A stretch of 64,000 nt of DNA from the NCBI RefSeq assembly GCF_009749385.1, contig NZ_WBIN01000008.1, positions 62,001-126,000 of the forward strand, given 5' to 3'. This document shows, piece after piece, positions 1 to 8,513 of this stretch; the stretch's first letter is position 1, and each line of letters begins with the position of its first letter. The position numbers and the translations under genes were made by a program. Under the pieces are notes generated by a model. The model searched no databases. It was not told the origin of the DNA and saw only the letters and a program-made list of their open reading frames with translations. The DNA is from Agromyces allii (lineage in GTDB: Bacteria; Actinomycetota; Actinomycetes; Actinomycetales; Microbacteriaceae).

Positions 1-104
1 CGCTCGATCTCGGCCCGGTGCCCGAGGAGTGCCGCATCGACTTCATCGCGGCGAATTCATGGTCGGCGCGACACGAGATGGTCTTCGCGCTGGCGCGCGC
101 CTGA
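1..104 (+). CDS. C-terminal fragment of an unidentified protein, cut by the window edge
   Basis: Reading from base 3, 33 codons run to a TGA at 102-104, and the third positions are almost all G or C, as in the neighbouring genes. The visible tail contains RIDFIAANSW and ends ALARA. I do not recognise the family. It lies upstream of and on the same strand as the first EPS gene, so it could be another polysaccharide gene, but nothing in 33 residues proves that. Confidence 0.45.
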   Translation, partial: LDLGPVPEECRIDFIAANSWSARHEMVFALARA

Positions 105-446
105 GGCTGTCAACCCCCGTTTCCGCCCGGAACACCCCCCGTTCGGAGGGCACCGTCGGCCCCTTTGTGTCGGCGGTGTATCGCGGGCCTGAAGACCCTG
201 TGAACAGCAGGGCGAGCCCCTACCGGTGTTCGCGTGCGACTGATTTGATCCTCGCAGAGCGTGTTTCGACGTCGTCCGGTTCTCAGTTCGACGACGTCGA
301 CCGAGGATCCGCCGAGGCCGGAGTCCGCGCTCCATCCCACAGGCAACGACCGCCTGGTCCAGCACCCGTCCCATGAGGCGGGGCTCCGTCGGTCCCCGTG
401 CCGTCGCGGCTCCGCAGGAACACCGACCGACGTCCGAGGGGGTCAG
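105..446 (+). promoter_or_regulatory. 342-bp leader of the first EPS phosphoglycosyltransferase gene
   Basis: No gene is supported here. An 11-bp perfect inverted repeat (266-276 and 290-300, 13-nt loop) lies about 150 bp before the ATG at 447, and a purine-rich ribosome site (GAGGGGG) lies just before that ATG. The C-rich segment CCCCCGTTT near 116 resembles CCCCCGTTTT near 11180, upstream of the divergent EPS operons. The promoter itself was not identified. Confidence 0.35.
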
Positions 447-1964
447 ATGTCGACTGAGGCAGAACCGATCGTCCGCCTCGTGAGGCCCGGCGAGCGTCTG
501 CTGGGCCGTGCGTCCGCAGCCGGGGCCCGGGTCGTCGCGCAGCCGAGGCGGCTCGGCTGGCGTCGACGCCTCGTCGCGGCGATCTCGGTGACCGACGCCG
601 CGCTCGTGCTCGTGGCGCTGCTGGTGGCCCAGCTCCTGCGGTTCCAGACGACCGGCCTGCGGGCGTCGACGCCCCAGGCCGATCTCGCCTACCTGACGCT
701 CACGACGGCGATCGCGATCGGCTGGCTCGTCGCGCTCTCGGCCACGAGATCCCGGATGCTGCGCAACATCGGCACGGGCATGGTCGAGTACCAGCGGGTC
801 GTCAACGCGACCTTCCTCACGTTCGGCACGCTCGCGGCCGTCGCGTTCCTCTTCCAGATCGACATCGCGCGCGGGTACCTCGCGGTCGCGTTCCCCCTGG
901 GCCTGGTGCTCCTGCTCATCGGCCGGATGACCTGGCGCGGCGCCCTGCACCGGATGCGACGGGTGGGCCGCTGCACCACGGGGGCCATCATCGTGGGCCG
1001 CCCCGACGACGTCGCCCGCGTGGCGGACGAGCTGCGTCGGCAGTACCGGGTGGGCTACCGGGCGATCGGCGCGACCTACGCGGGCCCGGCCCGTTCGACG
1101 AAGCGGGTCGCGATCGACCTGCCGACGGTCGAGTTCAAGGACCTCGCGGCGACGTCCAAGCGCACCCGCACGAGGGCCGTGATCATCGCGGGCGACCTCC
1201 CGGGCGGCAACGCGACGATCCGTCGTCTCGGCTGGGACCTCGAGAACTCCAACACCGAGCTGATCCTCGTCTCACGGCTGACGGATGTCGCGGGTCCCCG
1301 CATCCACCTCCGGCCGATCAACGGCCTGCCCATGGTGCACGTCGACCTGCCGCAGTACTCGGGATTCGCGCACGCCGTGAAGCGCGTCTTCGACGTGGTC
1401 GTGGCCGGCGGCATCCTGCTCCTGCTGCTGCCGCTCATCCTCGGGATCGCCATGACGGTGCGCCTGACGAGCGTCGGTCCCGTGCTGTTCCGGCAGGAGC
1501 GGGTCGGCGTCGGCGGGGCGCGGTTCACGATGCTGAAATTCCGCTCGATGGTGATCGACGCCGAGGCGCAGCTGGCCGGCCTCCAGTCGCGCAACGAGTC
1601 CGACGGCGTGCTGTTCAAGGTCAGGAACGACCCTCGCATCACCCCGATCGGGCGCACCCTGCGCCGGTACTCGCTCGACGAGCTGCCCCAGCTGTGGAAC
1701 GTGCTCGTGGGCGACATGAGCCTCGTCGGGCCCCGTCCGCCGCTGCCAGCCGAGGTCGACCGCTACGAGGAGGACGTCAACCGGCGCCTGCTCACCAAGC
1801 CCGGCATCACGGGGCTCTGGCAGGTCAGCGGGCGCTCGAACCTGACGTGGGACGAGAGCGTGAAGATCGACCTCTACTACGTCGAGAACTGGTCGCTCAC
1901 GGGCGACATCGTCATCCTGCTGAAGACCGCTCGGGCGGTCGTCGGCAGCACGGGCGCCTACTGA
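447..1964 (+). CDS. Undecaprenyl-phosphate sugar phosphotransferase, EPS initiation (locus 1)
   Basis: 505 residues. This is a polyprenyl glycosylphosphotransferase of the WbaP/CpsE/ExoY type, which puts the first sugar phosphate on undecaprenyl phosphate at the inner membrane. Hydrophobic segments fill residues about 40-160, a nucleotide-binding-like middle domain follows, and the catalytic bacterial sugar transferase domain (PF02397) covers the last 190 residues. It shows RQERVG, FRSM, ELPQLWNVL and SLVGPRP (ending near 431), then GLWQVSGRSNL. The ATG at 447 is preferred over upstream in-frame starts because GAGGGGG lies at good spacing. A second copy of this function occurs at 38805-40268. 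Sugar specificity cannot be read from the sequence. Confidence 0.93.
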   Translation: MSTEAEPIVRLVRPGERLLGRASAAGARVVAQPRRLGWRRRLVAAISVTDAALVLVALLVAQLLRFQTTGLRASTPQADLAYLTLTTAIAIGWLVALSATRSRMLRNIGTGMVEYQRVVNATFLTFGTLAAVAFLFQIDIARGYLAVAFPLGLVLLLIGRMTWRGALHRMRRVGRCTTGAIIVGRPDDVARVADELRRQYRVGYRAIGATYAGPARSTKRVAIDLPTVEFKDLAATSKRTRTRAVIIAGDLPGGNATIRRLGWDLENSNTELILVSRLTDVAGPRIHLRPINGLPMVHVDLPQYSGFAHAVKRVFDVVVAGGILLLLLPLILGIAMTVRLTSVGPVLFRQERVGVGGARFTMLKFRSMVIDAEAQLAGLQSRNESDGVLFKVRNDPRITPIGRTLRRYSLDELPQLWNVLVGDMSLVGPRPPLPAEVDRYEEDVNRRLLTKPGITGLWQVSGRSNLTWDESVKIDLYYVENWSLTGDIVILLKTARAVVGSTGAY

Positions 1965-1995
1965 CCCTGCACGCCTCACGGATCGGACCACGCGC

Positions 1996-3165
1996 ATGAC
2001 CGGATTGATCGTTCAGGAGTGGATCGAGGAGTCCGGAGGGGCCGAGCAGGTGCTCGACGCGCTGCGGGCTGCACTGCCGGACGCCCGCGTCGCGTGCCTC
2101 TGGAACGACGATCCGGCGCGGTTCCCCGCCCACACGGTCGACGAGTCGTGGCTCGCGCGCACGCCGTTGCGTGGTCGCAAGGCGCTCTCGCTGCCGCTCA
2201 TGTCGGGCACCTGGCGGCATGGGTGGGGGTCGCTCGAACCCGAATGGGTGGTCACGAGCAGCTACGTGTTCGCCCACCACGCGGGCTTCGGCACCGCACG
2301 CGGGATCCCGAAGTTCTCGTACGTGCACACCCCGGCCCGGTACCTGTGGGAGCCCGACCTGGACAGCCGCACGGCCGTGCCCCTCGCAGGCCTGGCCCGT
2401 GCGTACCTGCGCGGGGTCGATCGGCGTGCTGCCGCGACATCCGGATCCCTGGCGGCGAACAGCGCGTTCGTGCGCGAGCGCATCCAGCGTGCGTGGGATC
2501 GCGATGCCCGCGTCATCCACCCTCCGGTCGACGCGATCGCGATCGCGGAGGTGCCCGTGTGGGCCGACCGCCTGACCCCCGCCGAGGCCGACCTGCTCGA
2601 GTCCCTGCCCGACCGGGGATTCCTGATGGCCGCCTCGCGGCTGGTGCCGTACAAGCGGCACGACGCCGTCATCCGCATGGGCGCGCACCTCGGCATCCCG
2701 GTCGTCGTGGCCGGCTCCGGACCCGAACGGGAGCGGCTCGAGGCCCTCGCGGCCGCCGCCCCGGTTCCCGTGCACGTGCTCGGCCGGGTCTCCGACGAAC
2801 TCATGCGCGCGCTCTTCCAGCGTGCCCTGGCCTTCGTCTTCCCGCCGGTCGAGGACTTCGGCATCATCCCCGTCGAGGCGATGGCGGCCGGATGTCCCGT
2901 CATCGCCAATCGCGTCGGCGGCGCGGCCGAGTCGGTGCTCGACGGCGTGACCGGGGTGCACTACGACCCCGACGACGTCGAGGGCTTCGCGGCCGCCGTC
3001 GACGCCGTGCGCGCCGTCTCGCCGGAGGCCGCACGGGCGAGGGCGCTGGAGTTCGACGCGTCGCGCTTCGTCGACGAGGTGCGCGACTGGGTGCTGGGCG
3101 GGGTCTCTGCGGCTCAGGCCGAGGCGAGTTCGCGGCCGAAGAGCGTCGCCTCGGCGCGCGGGTAG
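1996..3165 (+). CDS. Glycosyltransferase family 4 (GT-B fold)
   Basis: 389 residues, 31 bp downstream of the phosphoglycosyltransferase gene and probably cotranscribed. GT4 features are ESGGAEQVLDAL near the start for the acceptor domain, VVAGSGPERERLEAL in the donor domain, and the E-x7-E donor signature in EDFGIIPVEAMAAGCP near residue 290. It should transfer a nucleotide-sugar-derived residue to the lipid-linked EPS repeat unit on the cytoplasmic face. The sugar is unknown. Its last 52 bp overlap the 3' end of the convergent GT2 gene, so both C-termini are encoded by the same DNA. Confidence 0.9.
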   Translation: MTGLIVQEWIEESGGAEQVLDALRAALPDARVACLWNDDPARFPAHTVDESWLARTPLRGRKALSLPLMSGTWRHGWGSLEPEWVVTSSYVFAHHAGFGTARGIPKFSYVHTPARYLWEPDLDSRTAVPLAGLARAYLRGVDRRAAATSGSLAANSAFVRERIQRAWDRDARVIHPPVDAIAIAEVPVWADRLTPAEADLLESLPDRGFLMAASRLVPYKRHDAVIRMGAHLGIPVVVAGSGPERERLEALAAAAPVPVHVLGRVSDELMRALFQRALAFVFPPVEDFGIIPVEAMAAGCPVIANRVGGAAESVLDGVTGVHYDPDDVEGFAAAVDAVRAVSPEAARARALEFDASRFVDEVRDWVLGGVSAAQAEASSRPKSVASARG

Positions 3166-4082
3166 CCGTCGATCCAGTCGGAGCGGCGACGCCACACCGT
3201 GCGCCAGGGTGCCCGGCTGCGGCGCGTGAGCGCCTCGAGGGCAGCCCGCACGCCGACGCCCGCGACGAGCAGTCGCACGCCGATCGCGGCACGCACGGGC
3301 GACCACGTCTTGCGGAGCAGCGTGACCTTGCCCGCCATGACCATGCAGCCCTTCGCCCCGCCGGCGTCGCTCGAACCGCCGACCTCGTGCACGATCTCGG
3401 CTGCGGGCACGATGACCCTGCGGAGGCCCGCCCGTCCGGCGCGCAGGCTGAACTCGGCGTCCTCGCCGTAGAGGAAGTACTCCTCGTCCATGCCGCCGAG
3501 CCGCTGCCAGTCGGCGAGACGGACGAGCAGGAGGCAGCCGGTGATGATCGGCACCTCGCGCACGGTGTCGCGCGGCCAGCTGCCGAGGGACTCGGGGTCG
3601 AAGATCGGCGAGCGCTTGAAGGCGGTCGAGGCCATCGTCGCGAACATCGCGAGCGACCAGAGGCTCGGCTCGCCCCAGCACGAGCTCGGGTCGACGCCGC
3701 CGTCGGGTCGCAGCGTGCGCCCGCCGAAGACGCCGTACTCGGGGTGCAGGCGTGCGAAGTCGAGCAGCGCCTCGAGCGAGCCGGGCAGGGTGATCGTGTC
3801 GGGGTTGAGCAGCAGCACCCACGATCCCGTGGCCGCCCGGGCGCCCAGGTTCACGCCGCGCGCGAAGCCGAGGTTCTCGCCGGCCGCGATGACGGTCGCA
3901 TCGGCGAACCGCTCGCGGAACGCCTCGACGCTGCCGTCGGTCGACCCGTTGTCGACGACGACGAGTTCGAGGTCGACGCCGGGCGAGGCGTCGATGACCG
4001 AGCGCAGGCATGCGCTCGTCGCCTCACGGGTGTTGTAGTTCACGACCACGATGCTGAGTTCGGGCACGCGCTCTCCGTTCAT
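3114..4082 (-). CDS. Glycosyltransferase family 2
   Basis: 322 residues. The N-terminal GT-A nucleotide-binding core reads SIVVVNYNTRE, then VVVDNGSTDGS, then LLLNPDT, the metal-site equivalent found in rhamnosyl/galactofuranosyl-transferase-like GT2s. FLYGEDAEFSLRAGRAG near residue 200 is the ED-type catalytic region. It is the last gene of the minus-strand EPS operon, 33 bp after the Alg14/Alg13-like gene. The ATG at 4082 is used; a GTG six codons in (VPELSIVVV) is possible. Confidence 0.9.
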   Translation of the reverse strand: MNGERVPELSIVVVNYNTREATSACLRSVIDASPGVDLELVVVDNGSTDGSVEAFRERFADATVIAAGENLGFARGVNLGARAATGSWVLLLNPDTITLPGSLEALLDFARLHPEYGVFGGRTLRPDGGVDPSSCWGEPSLWSLAMFATMASTAFKRSPIFDPESLGSWPRDTVREVPIITGCLLLVRLADWQRLGGMDEEYFLYGEDAEFSLRAGRAGLRRVIVPAAEIVHEVGGSSDAGGAKGCMVMAGKVTLLRKTWSPVRAAIGVRLLVAGVGVRAALEALTRRSRAPWRTVWRRRSDWIDGYPRAEATLFGRELASA

Positions 4083-4115
4083 CGGTCGGCCATTCCGGTC
4101 GGCTCGGCCGATCGG

Positions 4116-5099
4116 TCAGATGCTCACGGGTTCGAGGTCGTCGCGTCGCGTGACGCGCCACCGCGACGCCTCGACGAGGTCGTCGAGCGTGATCTCGTCG
4201 GCGGGTCGCACGATCGCGAGCCCCCGCTCGGCGAGGAACGCGGCGAGATCGTCCTGATGGGCGTCGACGTGCTCGCCGTGCCCGACCGATCGCGCGGCGA
4301 GCACCGGCACCTTTCCGGCGCTGAGCGCGGCGAGCGCCGTGCCGGTTCCGGCGTGGCCGATGACCACGTCGGCGCGCTCGAGTTCGGCCGACAGCACGGC
4401 CGACGGCACCGAGGGCTTCGCGTCGAGTGCGAGGCCCGAGACATCCGTGGAGCCGGTCTGCCAGAGCACCTCCGCCTCGGCGGGCAGTGCTCGCGCCGCG
4501 GCCTCGATGAGCCGTCGGAACCCGTACTCGCCATTGCCGCCGACCGTGACGACCGCGCGTTCGATCGGCTTCGCGACCACGCCGACACCCGAGCCGGAGA
4601 GGTCAGCACCGGCGCCCGAGCTCGACGGGACCTCCTCGACCTGGAACCCGTCGAAGACCGAGAGCGCGTACCCCCACCGCTCCGACGTGCGGTTCGGATA
4701 CTGCACGTAGCGGCGCACGTTCGGGATCCGGTCGATGACCTTGCCGGTCGTCGAGAGGTCGGTGACGCGCGTCGCGCTCTCGACGTAGCTGAACGGCACG
4801 CGCCGGAGCAGTGCGGGAATGAGCGCCGAGAGCGCGATCTGCGCGCCGGAGCTCACCACCCGGTCGACGCCGTGCTCCGAGAGCGCGCGGGTCGCGATCC
4901 GGGTGTCGCGCAGCACGCCGATCGTGTCGCGCGGCGGCCGCGTCGGCACGTGGACGACGGTCTGCCCGTCGAGCAGCGAGCGGCTCTGCGCCGTGTCGTC
5001 GGTCATCCAGACCACGTCGTCGCCCGCCGCGATGCGCGGCGCGAGCATGTGCAGCTGCGCGAGGTGGCCGCCCGAGATGGCCACGAGCATCGTCGTCAT
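4116..5099 (-). CDS. Glycosyltransferase with fused Alg14-like and Alg13-like halves
   Basis: 327 residues. The N-terminal half begins MTTMLVAISGGHLAQLHML, the membrane-recruiting Alg14/PssD-like fold. The C-terminal half resembles the GT28/Alg13/PssE catalytic domain, with VIGHAGTGTALAALSAGKVP and a GHGEHVDAHQ loop. In many EPS loci these are two separate proteins; here they are one chain. It probably adds the second sugar to the undecaprenyl-linked first one. The start ATG overlaps the stop of the SGNH gene by 4 bp (ATGA), indicating translational coupling. Confidence 0.82.
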   Translation of the reverse strand: MTTMLVAISGGHLAQLHMLAPRIAAGDDVVWMTDDTAQSRSLLDGQTVVHVPTRPPRDTIGVLRDTRIATRALSEHGVDRVVSSGAQIALSALIPALLRRVPFSYVESATRVTDLSTTGKVIDRIPNVRRYVQYPNRTSERWGYALSVFDGFQVEEVPSSSGAGADLSGSGVGVVAKPIERAVVTVGGNGEYGFRRLIEAAARALPAEAEVLWQTGSTDVSGLALDAKPSVPSAVLSAELERADVVIGHAGTGTALAALSAGKVPVLAARSVGHGEHVDAHQDDLAAFLAERGLAIVRPADEITLDDLVEASRWRVTRRDDLEPVSI

Positions 5100-5959
5100 G
5101 ACCGGCCCTTCTCGAGGGCCTGCCAGGCGATCTCGGCGATCACGCGCTGGCCCGCGATCGACGGGTGGAAGTGGTCGATCGAGGAGATCTCCTCGGTCGT
5201 GAACGGGTAGGCGTACACGGCGCCGTCGTCGTCGATGCAGCGCTCGGCGGCCGCGCAGACCTCCTCGATGACCGCGTTGTACTCGACGACGCGCTCGGCG
5301 ACCGCGTCGCGCCGCTCGTTCGCCGCGGCCGAGTCGTCGTCGGCCGAGCCGAGCAGGTTCTTGCACGACGGGCTGGAGTTCCATGCCTGCACGGCCGTCG
5401 CGTCGCCGCGCCCGATCTCCCACAGGTGGTGCAGGTCGGGCACCGACAGCACGAGGAGGGTCGCGCCGGGCAGGTCGGTGTTCAGCCGCGCGAGCAGTTG
5501 CCCGAGGCGGGCCTCGTAGTCGGCCGTCGAGGTCATCTCGTCGAGCGTCGGCGCGCACGCGTCGTTGCCGCCGAGCAGCACGGTGACCAGCTCGGGCTGC
5601 GCGGCCACGACCTCGTCGGCGAGGCCGAGCGCGTCCTCGACGTCGCCGCCGTCCTTCGCCGCGTTCACGACGTCCGGTTCGGTTCCGGATGCCGCGGCGA
5701 GGCGCGCGGCGACCGACCCGACTGCGGGGTCGCTGCCGCCCGACCACGACGCCTGGGCGCACTGCCCCTGCTCGGCGCAGGCGTTCACGCCGAGCGACAC
5801 GGAGTCGCCGAGGATGCCGAGGGTCGCCACGGTCGGCGCCGTGGTGGGCTGCGCGATCTCGGTGAGGTCGGGCGGTGCCGCCGCGCTCGGGGTGCATGCG
5901 GCGAGTGCGACGGCGGCCAGCACGGCGAGCGCCGCGGCCAGGATCTTCGGGGATCGCAT
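5096..5959 (-). CDS. SGNH/GDSL-family esterase lipoprotein
   Basis: 287 residues with a lipoprotein signal: a positively charged start, a hydrophobic core and the lipobox LAAC with the lipidated cysteine near residue 22. SGNH blocks are present: GDS with nucleophile Ser53, GGND near 130-133 and the DHFHP block carrying Asp262/His265. It probably acts outside the membrane, most likely removing O-acyl groups from the EPS made by this locus; the substrate is inferred from context only. The ATG at 5959 overlaps the flippase stop (TGATG). A GTG one codon upstream is an equal alternative, since AGGAAGG serves both. Confidence 0.85.
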   Translation of the reverse strand: MRSPKILAAALAVLAAVALAACTPSAAAPPDLTEIAQPTTAPTVATLGILGDSVSLGVNACAEQGQCAQASWSGGSDPAVGSVAARLAAASGTEPDVVNAAKDGGDVEDALGLADEVVAAQPELVTVLLGGNDACAPTLDEMTSTADYEARLGQLLARLNTDLPGATLLVLSVPDLHHLWEIGRGDATAVQAWNSSPSCKNLLGSADDDSAAANERRDAVAERVVEYNAVIEEVCAAAERCIDDDGAVYAYPFTTEEISSIDHFHPSIAGQRVIAEIAWQALEKGRS

Positions 5960-7656
5960 CACGAGTCAGCCTTCCTGTGGTCGGTCGCGGGTTCGGCGAC
6001 CTGCTCGCGCGGACCGCGCGTCTCGCGCGGACCGCGTTTCTCGTGCAGGTCGCCGGGCTCGAGCAGGTCGACCGGGTCCCGCGGCTCGATCGGCTCGAGC
6101 AGGTCGACCGGGTCGCGGAGCTCCGCCTGCTCGGCGAGATCCGCCTGCGCTGCGGCATCCGCACCGCCCTTCGCCTTCGCCGCGGCCGGCTTGCGCACCT
6201 GCTTGACGAACCCGATGATGGCCGCGAGGTCGCGTCGGTACGCGGGGATCGCAAGGCAGGCGAAGAGCGGCACGACGCCCGCGGCGACGCCGAGCACGAG
6301 CTGCACGATCGTCGGCAGTCCGTCGGTGAGCCGTTCGACGCCCCATGCCGCGCCGAAGCAGAGCGGCGCGAGGATCACGGGCCGCACGATCGGGCGGATG
6401 ATGTCGCCGACGCGCACGAACGTGCCGACCGTGGCGTAGTAGAAGCCCGGCACGAGCAGCACCATCGTGAGCAGGCCGTAGACGAGCGCCAGCCCCTCGA
6501 CGCCGGCCCACCAGAGGCCGAGGAAGTACCCGCCGATGACCATCGGCCGGGTCACGAGGTAGTAGACGAGCTGGCGGTGCGCGCGCCCGAGCGTGATGTA
6601 GAGCCAGCCGAGCACGCTGCCGATCGACTGGGCGATGCCGGCGATCGCGAGCAGGCTGAACAGCGTGGCCGCCTGCTCCCACCCGGGCCCCAGCAGGATC
6701 GCGATGAGCGGCGACGAGACCGCGGCCGCGACCGCGTACACGGGGATCGTCAGGTACCCGATGATCATGAGCGCGCCGCGGATGTACCGGCGGTAGCGGT
6801 CGCCGTCGTCCTGCAGCTTGCTGAGCACGGGCAGCGCGACCCGGCCGAGCGTGCCGTTCAGCTGCTGCATCGGCAGCAGGTAGAGCGCGTAGGCGCGCGA
6901 GTACTGGCCGAGGGCGGCGGGCCCCATCTGCTGGCCGATGATGACGTTGTCGGCGTTCTTCGCGGCGTAGTTCAGGAGCTGCACGCCGAAGATGCTGCCG
7001 CCGGTCGTGACGAGCGGCACGACCTCGCGCGAGATGTGCGGGCGCCCGAACTTCGGCCGCGACGCGACCCAGAGGGCGACGAGGCGGTAGAGCTGGCCCG
7101 CGCCCGACATGACGACGAGCGACCAGACGCCCCAGCCGAGCGCCGCGGCCCCGATGCCGAGCACGACGCCGCAGAGCATCGACACGACGTCGATGTTCGC
7201 GAGCGTGCCGAACTTCAGGTCGCGCTGCACGCGCGCCTGCATCGGCATCGAGAGTCCGTTGATGAGCAGGATCGGCGCGATGGCGAGGGTGAGCGGAACG
7301 AGCCGCTCCTCGTCGTAGAGCAGCGCGATGAGCGGCGCGCTCGCGGCGATGACGCCCATGAGGCCGACGCCGAGCGCGACCGAGAGCCACATCACGCTCA
7401 TCCACATGCGCTCGCTCAGCTGCTTCGCCTGGATGATCGCGCCCGTGAGGCCGAAGTCGCGCACCAGGTCGGCGACGCCGACGATGGCCGTGACCATCGC
7501 GACGAGGCCGAAGTCGGCGGGCGTGAGCATGCGGGCCAGCACGACCGTCGACGCGACCTGGATGAGCGTCTTGCCGCCGAAGCCGCCCATGGTCACGAAC
7601 ACGCCGCGCGACGACGTGTGCGCGAGGCGGTCGGTGCCGGGGCCGGGGCCGCTCAC
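5959..7656 (-). CDS. Wzx-type oligosaccharide flippase with a repetitive charged tail (locus 1)
   Basis: 565 residues, a MOP-superfamily polysaccharide exporter with about 12-14 membrane segments, starting with GVFVTMGGFGGKTLIQVAST and LARMLTPADFGLVAMV. It would flip the undecaprenyl-linked repeat unit to the outer leaflet. The start is a GTG overlapping the upstream GT2 stop (GTGA). After the last membrane segment there is an unusual cytoplasmic tail of about 80 residues, rich in Ala/Lys then Glu/Arg/Pro, with RDPVDLLEP twice and RGPRE-type repeats. The tail is encoded by tandem DNA repeats at 6004-6036 and 6056-6114. It is not a normal part of the family. Confidence 0.9.
   Translation of the reverse strand: MSGPGPGTDRLAHTSSRGVFVTMGGFGGKTLIQVASTVVLARMLTPADFGLVAMVTAIVGVADLVRDFGLTGAIIQAKQLSERMWMSVMWLSVALGVGLMGVIAASAPLIALLYDEERLVPLTLAIAPILLINGLSMPMQARVQRDLKFGTLANIDVVSMLCGVVLGIGAAALGWGVWSLVVMSGAGQLYRLVALWVASRPKFGRPHISREVVPLVTTGGSIFGVQLLNYAAKNADNVIIGQQMGPAALGQYSRAYALYLLPMQQLNGTLGRVALPVLSKLQDDGDRYRRYIRGALMIIGYLTIPVYAVAAAVSSPLIAILLGPGWEQAATLFSLLAIAGIAQSIGSVLGWLYITLGRAHRQLVYYLVTRPMVIGGYFLGLWWAGVEGLALVYGLLTMVLLVPGFYYATVGTFVRVGDIIRPIVRPVILAPLCFGAAWGVERLTDGLPTIVQLVLGVAAGVVPLFACLAIPAYRRDLAAIIGFVKQVRKPAAAKAKGGADAAAQADLAEQAELRDPVDLLEPIEPRDPVDLLEPGDLHEKRGPRETRGPREQVAEPATDHRKADS
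6004..6114. repeat. Short tandem repeats encoding the flippase C-terminal tail
   Basis: A 15-base unit (CTCGCGCGGACCGCG) occurs at 6004-6018 and 6022-6036, period 18. A 23-base unit occurs at 6056-6078 and 6092-6114, period 36. Both periods are multiples of three, so copy-number change would keep the frame. Confidence 0.75.
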
Positions 7657-8513
7657 GCCGCCACCCGACTGGTGTCGTCGCGCGACCACTCGCGCGAGGC
7701 GTCGGCCATCACGGCACGTCGCGCCCGCACCCGAGGGATCGTCGAGGTCGCGCAGTACACCGCGAACGCGGGCCACAGCGACGGGCGCCGCGCCACGCGC
7801 CGGATCAGGTTCGCCATACGGTCTCCGATCGGGTCGTCGTCGAGCACCCGCGGGTCGTCGGGCAGCTCGAGGTTGCCGCGCGCGATGCGCGTGGTGCGCC
7901 GCAGGTGCGCACCGAGCGTGCGTGCGCTGCGCACGGTGAAGACGTGGCCCTCGAGCGTGCCGCGCTCGTCGTGCGTGAAGAGCTGCTGCACGAACCGGTC
8001 GTCGGCGATCACGTCGGGCCACGCGTCGAACCGCGCTCGGCCCTCGCGGGAGAGGGCGTAGACGCCGGAGCCGATGTGCCCGCGACGACGGTAGTCGGTC
8101 ATCTCCCAGATGCGGTAGTGCGACTGCACGGCCCACGACGCGAGGCTCGTGTCGACCTCGAACCGCGGCGAGGCGATGAGCGGGCCGTCGCCGGCGTCGA
8201 GCAGGTCGGCGAGCGCGAGCAGCGCCGGCAGGTCGACGAGCACGTCGGCATCGACGTAGGCGCGTGGGAACGCGGTCGCCGCGGCGTCCCCTGCCTCGAG
8301 GGCCGCGATCTTCGACGCGGTCTCGATCTCGACCACGCGCACCACCGGCTCGAACGTGCGGGCGATGCGCACGGTCGCGTCGGTGCAGCCGTTCGCGACG
8401 ACGACGATCTCGCACTCGTCGGCCCGCGGGTCGGCGACGAGCGACTCGAGCAGGCGGCTGATGATCGCCGCCTCGTCGTGCGCGGGGATGACGATCGACA
8501 TCCGGGCGGTCAT
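7653..8513 (-). CDS. Glycosyltransferase family 2
   Basis: 286 residues. The GT-A core reads MSIVIPAHDEAAIISRLL, then VVVANGCTDAT, and a DADVL metal-binding motif near residue 93 (YVDADVLVDLPALLAL). The Asp-rich loop and the later DDRFVQQLF segment fit a polymerising or single-residue GT2. It sits inside the minus-strand EPS operon, overlapping the Wzy stop upstream and the flippase start downstream by 4 bp each. Donor and acceptor are not predictable. Confidence 0.9.
   Translation of the reverse strand: MTARMSIVIPAHDEAAIISRLLESLVADPRADECEIVVVANGCTDATVRIARTFEPVVRVVEIETASKIAALEAGDAAATAFPRAYVDADVLVDLPALLALADLLDAGDGPLIASPRFEVDTSLASWAVQSHYRIWEMTDYRRRGHIGSGVYALSREGRARFDAWPDVIADDRFVQQLFTHDERGTLEGHVFTVRSARTLGAHLRRTTRIARGNLELPDDPRVLDDDPIGDRMANLIRRVARRPSLWPAFAVYCATSTIPRVRARRAVMADASREWSRDDTSRVAA

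Noticed and set aside
2019..5210. A very long open frame antisense to the glycosyltransferase, Alg14/13-like and SGNH genes
   Set aside because: Its translation is Arg/Ala/Gly/Pro-rich without domains, and it covers several well-supported genes. Long antisense frames are expected at this GC content.
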